Part shown: positions 51,257 to 62,735 of the stretch, in pieces
Position numbering within the stretch: position 1 is the stretch's first letter
Layout of the letters: each line of letters opens with the position of its first letter
Origin: Ctena decussata
Taxonomy: Eukaryota; Mollusca; Bivalvia; Lucinida; Lucinidae
Direction: 5' to 3'
Assembly (NCBI GenBank): GCA_963989385.1
Contig: OZ022503.1
Span: 92,948,638-93,012,637, forward strand
Length of the DNA: 64,000 nucleotides
Program-made: the position numbers and the translations under genes
The notes under the pieces: model-generated
What the model saw: only the letters and a program-made list of their open reading frames with translations
Database searches by the model: none
Told to the model about the DNA's origin: nothing

Positions 51257-51322
51257 GGCTGGATTTGGATTTTGATTGTTTCAGTTCCTGGCCTTTGCAT
51301 ACTTTTTACTTTCAATATTGTG
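51257..51322 (+). mobile_element. Detached 3' tail of the Penelope-like family, copy 2
   Basis: GAGGGCTGGATTTGGATTTT to GCATACTTTTTACTTTC, 100 bp after copy 1. No sharp target duplication. Confidence 0.75.
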
Positions 51323-52276
51323 TGTTCAAAACATCCATAAATGGAGCATAAAAATGGCACAAACTAAAAACTACCTATATAGGCTTTGTTTTGAGAAGCC
51401 TAGATTACGGGCATGACTTTTTGACGGAATTCAAATGATTTTTTGTAGGATTTTGAGAATTATGTTAACTTGAAAACTGGTCATTTGTTTAATATAGGAC
51501 GTCATGAAGTTTCTCAGGAGCATGTCTTCATTCCTCATAAAATGAGCTAATAAAGCAGATTTTCTTGTTCAAACCGAATCAGTTTTTGACGGAAAACGTT
51601 ACAACAGCTAAGCTATTTTCAAAATACATTTTTGAAAATAAAACCAAAGAAAACTTATGCAATCTGGTCTCAAAAGTTTCTTTTATGTTTAATTTATATT
51701 ATCATAGCTAAATATGAACTAAAAATATCTTAATATAGCATTAGAGATATATGAATTCAAGTGGTAGAAAATTTCCCAATTTTTTAAGTCAAAAATCACC
51801 AAATTTTACCATTTTTTTTTTATTTCCAAAATTGGAAAAATACTGCATCAATTTTTATAACGTTATCTTTACTATCTCTCTGTGGCATGACAAAACACCA
51901 CCAAAAGGTTGAAAAATGTTACATGAGTTTTGATATGAAAAAGTATGTTTGAATTACATGCCTATCAATAGACCTTTTTCACAGTGTTTCTGTGAATGCG
52001 TATACCGCTTAGGTAACGCGATACTTCCCGATAATCGGCGAGACTTTACACGCATGGGGCAATTGGAATTTATAGCATTGAGACTTTCTGTGTACCTTGA
52101 CCACTATCATATGTAATCAATGAAAATTAATTGTTTTAATCATTTCTATCTGATTTCTTTTCGTCTTGGCGATTGCTTTATTTCATATTTTTATTTTCCG
52201 TAATCTTATCGAACAAAGATTAGAAAGGCTTGTCACAAATATTATGTGAAGTGAAAGGCATGCCGCAAAAACGCAT

Positions 52277-52419
52277 CTTAGGCCCGATTTCACGTCACAG
52301 TTTAAGTTAGTACTCAGATTAACAAGTCAGTGGTCTATTTAACCGTAAGGTGCAATGTAAAAATTTGGTGTTCCGAATGCTAATCCGTGTACTAAGTGCG
52401 ACGTGAAATCGGGCCTTAG
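52277..52419. mobile_element. 143-bp MITE
   Basis: Inverted ends CTTAGGCCCGATTTCACGTC and GACGTGAAATCGGGCC-TTAG, inner TTAGTACTCAG / CTAATCCGTGTACTAAG. Confidence 0.75.
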
Positions 52420-52499
52420 TGTGGAATCCCTCAAAGATCTGTGCAGAAAAGTGAATTAGCAATTAGTATATGCCGCTAAAATGATTCCAATGAAGCACT

Positions 52500-52500
52500 G

Positions 52501-52532
<32 letters not shown>

Positions 52533-53350
52533 GATAAAGATAAAGAAGCTTTATTTAACGTCGCATATTAGAAACAGACAACATCAATCAATAAAAAAAT
52601 TCTGATTTCTCAGAATATATCCGCTGATCTCAAAGGACAAAATAAAATATAATCTGCACTATGGATGATGTACGGTGAGACGTTTTACGGCCGCCACACG
52701 GCACATCACCAGCAAAACCCCCTTGCGGGTATTATTTGGATTTGACCAGGCAGGGTGTGTTAGTAAGAGAAGTAAGAAGTGAGATAGTGCTGGATAAAAA
52801 GATTCAAAAGCAAGGTGAAATATAGGTGGTAGGGTTAGTGTAAGTAAAAAGAGTTTAAAATCAGGATAAATTAAAATCTTAAAATGTTCCTTCAAGAGCA
52901 GAGAATACATACAGAAGTAGGAACATGGGCCAGACTACGTAGTTTCGGCTAATAAAGCCTCGTCAGTGACCCTGACAATATCTGGTGACGAAACCAGAAA
53001 AAAGCATACAGTAATTTCTAAATCTTAATGGGGCAGTATTCATGGTTTGAGGGCTGGATTTGGATTTTGATTGTTTCAGTTCCTGGTCTTTGCATACTTT
53101 TTACTTTCATGTATTCATGTACTGAATTCAAAACTGTATTCATGTTTAGGGGAGGGTATGACTGATCTTGCTGACTCCTAATTTAAAGGAGTCAAGATCT
53201 GAAACTTGGACGAGATCAGCTGGTAATCTGTTCCACAGTACAATAATCATGGCAAAAAAAGGAATACTGATAACAACAGATAGAGATATGGATCTGTCTG
53301 TAAGAAAGAGGATGCATGTGATGGAACCGGAATGGCAACCAAGCCATAAA
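52500..53350 (-). mobile_element. LINE 3' end, minus strand, with (TACA)n tail
   Basis: On the minus strand from about 53345 the sequence reads WNRLPADLVQVSDLDSFKLG, the usual C-terminus of CR1/L2-like reverse transcriptases. It is followed by a 3' UTR with GGCGGCCG and a microsatellite tail at 52530-52500. Interrupted at 53045-53110 by a Penelope-like tail. Confidence 0.75.
53045..53110 (+). mobile_element. Detached 66-bp 3' tail of the Penelope-like family, copy 3, with target duplication
   Basis: Only the last ~66 bp of the family (GGCTGGATTTGG...TTTTTACTTT), flanked by the exact direct repeat GTATTCATG at 53036-53044 and 53111-53119, inside the LINE 3' UTR. Confidence 0.85.
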
Positions 53351-53355
53351 CTACC

Positions 53356-54609
53356 TTGTCATTAATGAATTTCCTGGTTGCTCACAATTTACTGCATAAA
53401 ACTCAGTCTGGTTTCAGACCGTCACATTCATGTGAGACAGCTTTAACTGGAATGATAAATAAATGGCTTGATGCAATTAACAATGGCTCAATGATTGGAG
53501 TAGTAATGGTAGATTTCAAAAAGGCCTTTGACCTTGTTGATCACAAAATTTTATTAAATAAATTAAAAACATACAAATTCTCTGATAACACACTAACTTG
53601 GGTTTCTTCCTATTTACTCAATCGCAAGCAGAGGGTAAATGTCAACAACTTTGTATCAGAAGATGAATTGATTATTAATGGAGTTCCTCAAGGGTCAATT
53701 TTGGGGCCACTAATGTTTTTATTGTTCATCAATGACTTGCCTCTTTACACAGAACCAATAAATACAGACTTGTATGCAGATGATACAACTCTCTTTGACA
53801 TTGGAATTTCACGCTTGTCAATAGAAAGTAATTTACAGATAGCCTTGGACAGTCTCTCTAAATGGTGCAAAGAGAATGGAATGGTCATAAATACTGGAAA
53901 AACTAAGTTCATGCTGATTACTACTCATCAAAAGAGGGCAGCTATGAATACAGATATTTTGTTTTTGAATCTAAATAATGAAAATTTAAATACAATAAAA
54001 AATGACAAGATTCTTGGAGTTGTTGTGGATAATAACCTTTCATGGTCAAGTCACATTGATAATATATGCAAAAAAATAAAATCAAATTTATGGCTCTTAA
54101 CACGAATCAAGGAATACCTGTCAGTTGATCATAGGATTCAGTTCTACAAAACATATATTCAACCACATATAGATTATTGTAATATAGTATGGGGTGGGAC
54201 CTCTCCAAGTAATTTAGACAGAATATTTCGTCTTCAAAAGCGTGCCTGTAAGATAATCTTAGATTACAACGTTGAAAATATTTTTGATAGCATGCAAGAT
54301 TTAAAAATACTCACAGTTTTTGAAAGATTATTTCTGAGAAAAGCCAAATTTATGTTTAAAGTTGAAAGATCTTTAACTCCTCCATATATATGTGAAATGT
54401 TTCATCATAGAAATCAGAATGAAAGTTTGCCTTTGTTAAGATCAACAGCATCTTCAAATTTCATCCCACCCAGACCCAGAAAGGAAATATTCAAACAAAG
54501 TATAATGTATTCAGGGCCTATTGTTTGGAATAGTTTGCCTACTGAACTTAAAAATTTAGATACTGTAAACTCTTTCCATAACTATTTTATAAAATGGCTT
54601 AAGCATTGA
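53356..54609 (+). CDS. Reverse transcriptase of a CR1/L2-like LINE, 5'-truncated but open
   Basis: 417-residue open frame without stops. RT blocks are in order: KTQSGFRPSHSCETAL near the start, VVMVDFKKAFDLVDH, NGVPQGSILGPLMFLLFIND, the catalytic YADDTTLF (codons at 53772-53795), KTKFMLITT, LGVVVDNNLSW, and the C-terminal GPIVWNSLPTELK. The endonuclease and the first RT segment are missing; the first in-frame ATG is at 53365. Truncation abuts the minus-strand LINE at about 53350. The intact frame suggests a fairly recent insertion. Confidence 0.92.
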   Translation: MSLMNFLVAHNLLHKTQSGFRPSHSCETALTGMINKWLDAINNGSMIGVVMVDFKKAFDLVDHKILLNKLKTYKFSDNTLTWVSSYLLNRKQRVNVNNFVSEDELIINGVPQGSILGPLMFLLFINDLPLYTEPINTDLYADDTTLFDIGISRLSIESNLQIALDSLSKWCKENGMVINTGKTKFMLITTHQKRAAMNTDILFLNLNNENLNTIKNDKILGVVVDNNLSWSSHIDNICKKIKSNLWLLTRIKEYLSVDHRIQFYKTYIQPHIDYCNIVWGGTSPSNLDRIFRLQKRACKIILDYNVENIFDSMQDLKILTVFERLFLRKAKFMFKVERSLTPPYICEMFHHRNQNESLPLLRSTASSNFIPPRPRKEIFKQSIMYSGPIVWNSLPTELKNLDTVNSFHNYFIKWLKH

Positions 54610-55158
54610 TATGAGCCACTGTTTAGTCTTTAGAGTAATAAATTTGTAAACATGTATATACGGTGTGCTTGTGTGTGGATGGTGGTTCACCTGACAGAGT
54701 GTACTATGTATATAGAATTGTTTTCATTAATGCTGTGTACCATAGCTACCCTAGGTAATGGGACACCATGACAGATCATTTCAGTGGTGCTGAGATTTTA
54801 GCAGTTTTGATGTTTTTTTGTTGTTTTTTTTGCTTTAATGCAGTGGTTTGATGTATACTGTCAGCAGGGTGGCAAATGGTGCATACCAAGATCATACTGA
54901 TCCATGATACTTGTTCTGCAGTCTTTGTCACTTTCTGTTTCAATATCTGGGATAGTTGTGGTTGTTTTGGTAATTTCTATATTAGATATGTGAAGGCATG
55001 TGCATGGATATGTGTGAAATAGTGTGTGCAAGGAAGTGTTTTTTTTTATTATTATTATTTCAACAAAACCTTTGTTGCATGACTATTGTAAATATGTTAT
55101 TAGTAGAGGGCCACATGGAAGATTAGTTTTTACTAAATGTGTTTTACCCTCTGAAAAT
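54610..55158 (+). mobile_element. 3' UTR and end of the CR1/L2-like LINE
   Basis: Continues from the RT stop to AGAGGGCCACATGG and ACCCTCTGAAAATAAA, a polyA-like end that abuts the 3' end of the Penelope-like element in tail-to-tail orientation. Confidence 0.6.
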
Positions 55159-55773
55159 AAAAGTAAAAAGTATGCAAAGACCAGGAACTGAAACAATCAA
55201 AATCCAAATCCAGCCCTCACACCATAGTTGGAAACAACTAAGACTACAAATAATCAAGATACAGAGAACATATGGTCAACCGAGTGAGCAGCTTGTTCCC
55301 AAAAGGTGGCCACTCAGCAACCCAAACCGAACCAAAAATAATAAGAACATACATAAGGTAAAACATCACAGAAACTCTGACACCAAAAACAGGCAACAGA
55401 GAACCACAACAGAACTACCGCCTTGGAACGGTCAGTAATGAATTACTGGGGGGCTTAAATCGATTTTACAGGCCCAACCTCACCCTCAGTTACTGAAGTG
55501 GTACAAAACATTTAGTTGGTTGTTCGGTTCGCATGATAACCCTCTAACTCGTCAATGAATCATCACGGTAAACACATAAATCAAATTTCAACACCATGAA
55601 GAAGCAAAGACGAGGACTCAACAGATACAACGGGCCGTCTGACAGATGGAGATCCCTGTCCTGCCAAACAACCCCACTGGAAATCTGAAGCAAAAGAAGG
55701 TCACCAGTTGAGCCCCGGTGGACCAAGCAACAGACAAAAAGGCTCCGGTCCCAACCAACTAAAATATATAGCT

Positions 55774-56300
55774 TTAGGTCGGGGCCATCATAGAGTCTGA
55801 CGACCGATCCCCCGGTGTGCAATTAAAGAGTGCAGCAAAGTTATCAACCGTGATTGGGTTAATCACTAAGCATGCAGACTGTCGCATAACATTTAAATTA
55901 TAGCCAATACGTTTGTGACGTATTATTATTTTTCGGAATTGATCAGAAAAATCAGTCCTACCCTTAATCTTTTTGAATTTGTATACTAAGTCACCATAAA
56001 ATTCTGGTTCCGATAGGCCTTGGTGTAAAAGAAATTTTAATCCGACATCAAATTTTGAAACCAATTCATGGTGTCTGCGATAGAATTTAGAAAAAGCCTT
56101 TCTAAGCTTATGATACCGATAGCCCTGTTGAAGAAGTTTAGCAGTTAAACATTTATTACGAGCATTAAAGTCATCTACATGACTACACACTCTAGCAAAT
56201 CTTATAAGTTGAGAAATATACACTCCATAAGAGGGACGACGTGGAACGTCACCATCCAAAAATGGAAAATTAACTATATCAAAGTCAAAGTCATCACGTT
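55774..56300 (-). pseudogene. Penelope-like RT thumb and C-terminus in shifted frame
   Basis: After a one-base frame change the text resumes as FPFLDGDVPRRPSYGVYISQ then LIRFARVCSHVDDF, the conserved C-terminal signature of Penelope-like RTs. It ends at a stop at 55774, with no nuclease domain downstream. Confidence 0.88.
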
Positions 56301-57704
56301 TATCATAATTTTAGAAGATACAAAACCGTTAGAAATAGATAGATGTAAATCCAAAAAGGGGGCCTCGGTATCTGAAGTATTAGCTTTATTCAATTTAAGT
56401 TCAGGTGGGTAAATTTGGTTAACCATGCTTTCAAAATAAGGATTATCAATGTTCAGAAGATCGTCTAAATATCTAGAGGTTGAGTTAAATGCCTCAATGA
56501 TATCAGCTTGATTATCAACAGAAAGAGAAGTCATGAAATCTCTTTCATAACAAAATAAAAACAAATCGGCCACAAGAGGAGCACAATTTGTACCCATCGG
56601 AATACCAACAATTTGTCTGTATAACTTATTACCAAATCTGATGTAAATATTATCTAAGAGATATGATAAGGCGTCACATACATTCTGACATGACCAAAGA
56701 CTATATCCTCTATATATTATACGGTCAGTAGAAGTGAAAAACGCTTTCTTATCGTTACAAGCAATATAAAGGGTATCTTCATTTTTGGAGAACTTTTTGA
56801 AGGCCCTCTCAATCAAATCAACAAGTTTTTCCTTTATTAAATTATGGGGTAATGTGGTATAAAGAGTAGAAAAATCATAAGTGGACAAACTAGTCGCACG
56901 GAACCCTCTTGACTTCAGTTTACTAAGTACCTCACCAGAATTTTTTATAGACCAAAACATATTTTTCCCTGACCTCTCATACACTGTCTCATAGTACCAA
57001 ATGACACGAGATTTCACAGCAGTGAGGCAAGAAGTTAATAATTTAGATAATTCTGTAGTAGTACAAGAGCTAGAGTTGGCAATGAATCTAGCTTTATACG
57101 GTTTTTTGTGAAGCTTAGGTAACCAATACATCGTAGGAAGTTTGTCTTGGCGTTCCTTAACGTTTACAGCAAACTTTAAAGGCAAATTGTTTGAGTGGCT
57201 ATTAACGACAGTCTTCTCATCTGTAAAAGTCTCTTCGTAAGCCGTGGTGCCGTTAAGTTCCTGCTTCAAAGTGTTAATATAGTGCATCCGACAAACAACA
57301 ACAATGTTGTTTGCGGCCTTGTCAGCAGGAACCAAAACATACTTCCTATGAAAATCCTGGATACCCTGCTTCAAATATCTAAAGGAAGATTTAGGCTTAG
57401 GAGGTAAAAGATTAGTATTGTGTGAATAAAACTTTATACGTTTATCCACAATATTAAAGATACTTAGTTTCCATTTCTTTAAAGCGTTACTTTCAACACC
57501 CTCTCGTTTACACCAACGATTACCAAAATCATTTAATGCAGATGCAATTTCTTCCCTACATCTGTTGAAATCGATATGGGAAGGGAATCTATACTTAGGA
57601 CCCTTAGAAACAATGTTACGAATTCTAGAATCCGGGATGATCTTCAAATTTCCAGTCACAACATGACCTGCTGATGGGTAAATAAATTTGGAATCTTTAC
57701 AATC
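56274..57704 (-). pseudogene. Penelope-like reverse transcriptase core
   Basis: In the same frame as the N-terminal part. Blocks: HVVTGNLKI..RNIVSKGPKYR, LVPADKAANNIVVV, YWLPKLHKKPYKARFIANS, STYDFSTLYTTLPH, GIPMGTNCAPLVADLFLFCYE and SRYLDDLLNIDN (YLDD at about 56462-56473), then FLDLHLSISNG. These are Penelope-type rather than LINE-type RT motifs. The frame shifts shortly after KIMI near 56300. Confidence 0.9.
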
Positions 57705-59216
57705 TCATGAATCAGGAGTGTTAGCATCGATGTCAAGATCAGACACAAGTTTATTGAAATTAAATATGATACTTCTAATCGGTTTGTTATACTTATAACA
57801 AATAATAGGTGGTTCAGAATTTTGGAAATAATCAGGTTTGGAAGATGTAACAGATTTATCCTGAACTATACTAGGTAAATCTATAAAGTCAATACTTTTG
57901 TTAATGAAAGGGATTTTAATGAAATTTCTTTTATGATTGATTTCAGAATCAATTAGTGGACGGAGAGCGTGTTGAGTATAACATCTAGTTAGAAGTGCCG
58001 CTTCGTACATTTGGTGATTTCTATCGTAAAACCTATTAGCCTCTATATCCAATTTGCGTAAGACTGGAATGGGTAGGGAACTAAGAATTGAAAGCATAGC
58101 ATGTCGGCCATGTTCCAATAATTTTGTTGATAAATCATTAAGAGAAGTGTTAGATTTTTTGGCAGCACATCTTTTACGTTTATCATTTCCTTTTTGTCTT
58201 ATACCATGAGATCTGGATTTACGTTTTCGAATTTCTAAAAGAGAAAACACATCAAAATCTGGCATTTTAGAGATATTTCCCTCATGGTAGATGTTATCGT
58301 TAAAACCAAGTGGAGAAGCTGATTGCAATAATTTTATCCATTTTAATTCAGTTTCGAATCTTTTTATGTTATTGAATCGAGCAGAAGAATTATGATCATA
58401 TGATAACTTCTCAGATATTTGTACTGAAACATTATCAGGAGAATGACCAGTACGCTTAAAATGTTGGTATAGAAAAGTATCTATCTTTTTAGCCTTTAAA
58501 ATCTTACGATAGTGCTCACCAAATCTAGTCTTCAGCTTACGACAAGTTTGTCCAACATACTGCATATTACAGTTCTATGTGTTTCAAGTTAAAACATATA
58601 TCAGATTCTCTGATTTTCAATCCAAATCAGAATCGTTAATTACTGAAAAAGTCCTACCATTCACAGATGAAGTGATAGTAGAGTCGGTACATAAATGTTC
58701 ACAACAGTTGCAACTCTTGGCATTGCACTTAGAAATGCTAGGATACATACTAGGTCTTTTGAACGGATTAGGGTATTTACGTAAAACTGGTGATTTAATT
58801 GGGGACAACCTTACTCGTAGATTGTTGCGAAAAGTGTTAGCATTTGATGCTCCATGTAGATCGACAGATGATGCCGAAAACAAATTTAGAGGTCTCATTC
58901 TAACTGTAGGTAATAAAGCTCGAAAGCTTTGAGTAGAATTGGGAATCCGTACAGAAGACGCAGCATGTAACCTTAGGGGAGATATTGTAATTCTTAATCT
59001 GTTTGTAATAGTCATATTTGTGTATAGTGGGTTGATACCGTCAAGAAAAGCGCGACATTCACACCGGTTATTAAATAAAACAGACATAATTTTGTTAAAG
59101 CAAACTCCCTCTGAAAAGGAATGGTATAACAAAGACCCACATCTCAAATCTATGTCTAATACAAGTTCACAGACAGAAACGTAAGAATTAGTTGTACAAC
59201 GGGGTGCGAATATCGG
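57705..59216 (-). pseudogene. Penelope-like N-terminal region with GIY-YIG-like endonuclease motif, stops inside
   Basis: One frame through 58617-59216 then 57705-58565. Features: Cys residues (RCECRAFLDG, CNAKSCNCCEHLC), IYVLT just after the TGA at 58614, and YVGQTCRKLKTRFGEHYRK at 58562-58506, which resembles the YIG half and the conserved Arg helix (RFGEH) of GIY-YIG nucleases. A basic stretch RKRKSRSHGIRQKGNDKRKR follows. Stops TGA 58614-58616, TGA 58584-58586 and TAG 58575-58577 fall between the two half-motifs. Another TGA at 57705-57707 separates it from the RT. Confidence 0.75.
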
Positions 59217-59389
59217 TCAATTAATGACCTTCAATTCAGTATCGAAATGGAATGGTATTAAGGGACATGAATAATGGAAAATGATTGCAAACAACCCCTG
59301 AGGATTGGAAGAATAAGAGCATTAAATGGATGTGCGGGGAGATTTTTTGGGGCCGCCACACAGCACAACCACAAGAACTCGATTATTAT

Positions 59390-60060
59390 TTTTTTTTTTT
59401 GTAAAACATAGCGAGACGCGCATCGTAACGTCGGCACTCAAGCGACCGCCATTGAAGATTACTCATCATTTCTGCCACGCTACTGTAAGGTGAGTAATCA
59501 TTGGAAACCCATCTTGCTACCCTTCGTGGAATCATTACAGCTTTATATTTTCTTTTGTATATGGGCTCCTGACAGAAGACGCATATTCAACCTGCGGTCT
59601 TACGAGTGAGTTATATGCAAGTGTTCTGATTTCTTTATTTATTGTTTTCACATTTCTTTTTACTAAACCTAAAGTTCTGTTAGCACTGGCAGTTATATTG
59701 TTTATGTGAGAGTTCCAGCTAAGATCTGTGCTGATGCTTACCACAAGATACTTGGCTGCATGTACAACCTCCAGTTCCTGATTATGCATATAGTATTTTG
59801 ATTTTTACGAGTTTCTGGACCTAGAAATGTGTAGCACCTGACATTAATTTGGATTAAACTCCATGTCCCAGGTTCGTTCCCAGTTCTGAAGAATGACCTC
59901 GATGGCACATTGATCTCTTCTGTAGCTTCTCTCTCTCTCGTGTATGAATGGCCACTTATGTACCTTTACTCAGTTGTACTTGAATAAAAAGGTTGAATAG
60001 CGGATCACGGAGTCTGGGTACCTGTCTTGAATCAACCCATGGCCTTGATGTACTGAGCCA
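59390..60060 (-). pseudogene. Decayed LINE reverse transcriptase fragment
   Basis: Reads in pieces on the minus strand: WDMEFNPN, CQVLHISRSRN, LEVVHAAKYLVVSISTDLSW, NRTLGLVKRN, LVRPQVEYASSV and RWVSNDYSPYSSVAEMM, the palm-to-C-terminal part of a jockey/CR1-like RT. It has several stops. Lies upstream of the Penelope-like element in the same orientation. Confidence 0.8.
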
Positions 60061-60780
60061 ACTTCCATTGTATACTCCCTCTGAAGTTGGGTGAATAAAT
60101 ACCGGAATGTTCCAGAACGGACTTAATTACCCGGAACGAACCCGTTTTTCCCTATCTCCAGTTTTTTTTTTTTTTTTTTTTTTCACATTCACATTAACTA
60201 CACACTTAATTCATATTTTAATGTATTCTTTATGCCCTCTAGTGCAAACTCAATTGGAGATATTAGTCAAAATACTCTGTGAGCATTTCGCCCTATGAGT
60301 AGGCCTGTTAATAACCCACACATATGTGTTTCATCTAAATATCTCACTATCTTATATAAACATCTAGTTATCTTTCTTCCAAGACTTAGATTGAATGAAA
60401 AGCACAAAAAATTCCTCACTCTTTATTTCATACTTCATTGTATCATAACCAACATTTCATCCATAAGAAATATGTAGATCTACATGTATCAAGTCGGGAA
60501 ACGGAATCAGGATGTTGCTAGTTAAGATGCTACATATAAGTCATAGGTAGGACCTGGAATTAATCTGTGCCTTCATATTGTATCAAAATATCTAAAAAAA
60601 ATCAGCTGGAAATAGGAAATATATGGATCTGTCCCGGTCCGATCCGGTAATTAGGCACGTTCCGGCAAATTTACGCACCGTCTGAAGTTAGGAATATTGT
60701 TGTCACTTTCGCCCCCATTACTATTTCCCTGCCGAGCCTCTGTTCCATAATATTTCGGGGTAGTTCATACAGTGGGCTCG

Positions 60781-61403
60781 GGTCCATCGAATTACCCCCC
60801 AAACCACCCCCAAACCACCCCAAACCGCCTAAAAACCACCCCGAACCACCTTTCTAATTCTGTTTCAGATTAAAATAGCTTGCAAACCTTTTGGTTATGC
60901 TATTTATGATTTCAAAATTATAAAATAAAAAAAAATATGCACGATCTTTTTATGCAGAAAAAGTGATTTTCATACGGTATGTGCTGATAATAACGTAGTG
61001 GTATATGTATGTAAACAGTTTATGTAGACATATATATGCTTGCATGTCTGTTTATATGTTTTTCAGCACATGTATGTTTTCATGCACGTGTAAGTAAATT
61101 TATATGCATGTTATATATTGTGAAGATCCATGAAAGCACACATACACAAATATAGCCTTTGGTAATGACACTTATTCTTCCGCATAGATGCAAATGTAGA
61201 CCAATTACCCTATATTATAAATATTTTTAGCATGAACAAACATTTCTAAAACAATGAAAGTTCCTGCAAAATACCTAATTTGGTTTGGAGTGATTTGATT
61301 TGGGTGGTTTAGGGTGTTTTTTATGGGCGGTTTGGGGTAGATTGGGGTGTTTTGGAGTGATTTGGGGTGTTTTGGAATGGTTTGGGGGGTAATTCGATGG
61401 ACC
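60781..61403. mobile_element. 623-bp foldback with C-rich inverted arrays
   Basis: 26-bp perfect inverted ends starting GGTCCATCGAATTACCCCCC, each followed by short CCAAACCACCCC-type repeats pointing inward. Interior AT-rich with ATGTATGT-type runs. No ORF. Confidence 0.75.
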
Positions 61404-62618
61404 GCAGTGGGCACTGCAGTAGTAAGTGCTCTGTAGTCCACGGGGGGGGGGGGTCACTTCCATTATAAAGCAGGGTACATATGTGCCGCTGGAATAGCCC
61501 TCCTTTTTGATCTCTCAGATACATCAATAGGTATGGTTTGATTGGCCAATATACAGGAATAGATCTTATTTCTCCAGGCTCTATACATAAATAGTTAGCA
61601 TATCTGATTTTATTACCAGAGAGAAACAAATATCAATTACCAAATCAACAGGTGCACCAGCTGAAATACTCTCAGCATGCATGAGCTCTGAATTATCTTA
61701 ATGGCTCAATAAATCACAGAATTCTGACCTAATGATCTGTCATTATAAACAAATTGCCAAGAATGTTTACACATGATGTTTTGACAGCAGGACCGGTCCA
61801 CTGCAAAATCAAGAGTTCAGAAAATAAAAACAATCATTCTGATTCCTGTTACATGTTTTTATTCTGTGTCAGTCGCTGCTTTATTTGCAATTCATTTTAC
61901 AGCTAAATACAGTGACTATATTATGGAAAAAAAAACAATAAGAATTTGCGCATAGATGATTACAAATTCCATACCACATCCCCCTCCCCCACCCCGTCCC
62001 ACCAAGTAATAATGAAAATACCCATTCAGAATCATCCAGTTTCCAGTATTATTTTCTCACATGTTCTATCAAAACTTAGTCCGAAGTGACTTTACAATTT
62101 AACTGTATTGTTTAGTATATTCTACAATGAAGGACATTCGAGGCATCAAGGCTTAATGGCAAATAATCAAATTCATGAGCTTAACTAAGCACTTTTTCTG
62201 CACTATACATGAATAGGGCCCAAATTTGATACAAAATACTTGAATGGGTGTATATTTTGGTATTTGGGTTATACATGAATAGGGTGGGTTTTCAGAGTTC
62301 AGGCGGCACATCTGTACCCCTTTAAAGACCGAGTGACCCCCCCGTGCTGTAGTCTCGGTCTGTCCACAGCTGCATAGGTCTGAAGGTACTTAAGGTACTG
62401 AAGGCCCAGCTTATTCCTGTAGTAGTTGAGCTGGGTATAGCCTAGTTGAAGTTGAAGTATCCAGTTGTAGCTTTGTTTGTCATGGTTATCGAAGTGTCTC
62501 TTGAATTCCACACTGGGGAATAAACTGTAATAGACTCATTCTGAGTCTGACAGTTCCCATCTCTTCTGCCACTGGGACATGATGAAATTTTGGCAAGCTA
62601 GCTTGACTTCCAACTGAG

Positions 62619-62620
<2 letters not shown>
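61404..62620. other. No gene seen; short poly-G at 61442-61454
   Basis: AT-rich sequence with no supported ORF. CCACGG followed by a G run, and a C-rich run at 61981-61996. Confidence 0.5.
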
Positions 62621-62675
<55 letters not shown>

Positions 62676-62735
62676 TAATAATAATAATAATGAAGACTCG
62701 TGAATAATAATAATAATTATCATTATTATTACGAG
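62621..62735. repeat. (AAT)n microsatellite
   Basis: Near-perfect trinucleotide run to about 62692, then a partly inverted AATAATAATTATCATTATTATT. Confidence 0.95.

Larger units (their letters stand above)
55159..59216 (-). mobile_element. Penelope-like retroelement with endonuclease motif upstream of RT
   Basis: About 4.06 kb on the minus strand. The order is a Cys-rich/basic N-terminal region with a GIY-YIG-like motif, a linker of about 300 codons, a Penelope-type RT, and a ~600-bp 3' UTR ending in the family tail (55147-55250). The usual Penelope order is RT then GIY-YIG. The permuted order matches the described Chlamys-type clade of Penelope-like elements, known from invertebrates. The copy is dead: in-frame stops at 58614, 58584, 58575 and 57705 and a frameshift near 56300. 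Its 5' end is lost or beyond the stop at 59217. Confidence 0.85.

Noticed and set aside
55139..55438. Plus-strand open frame of 99 codons
   Set aside because: It is antisense to the 3' UTR and tail of the Penelope-like element.
58575..58616. TGA read as selenocysteine in the Penelope-like element
   Set aside because: One of the stops is TAG, a frameshift occurs further on, and no SECIS-like structure was recognised; decay is simpler.
61275..61629. Pro/His/Asn-rich open frames
   Set aside because: Produced by the C-rich foldback array; composition explains them.
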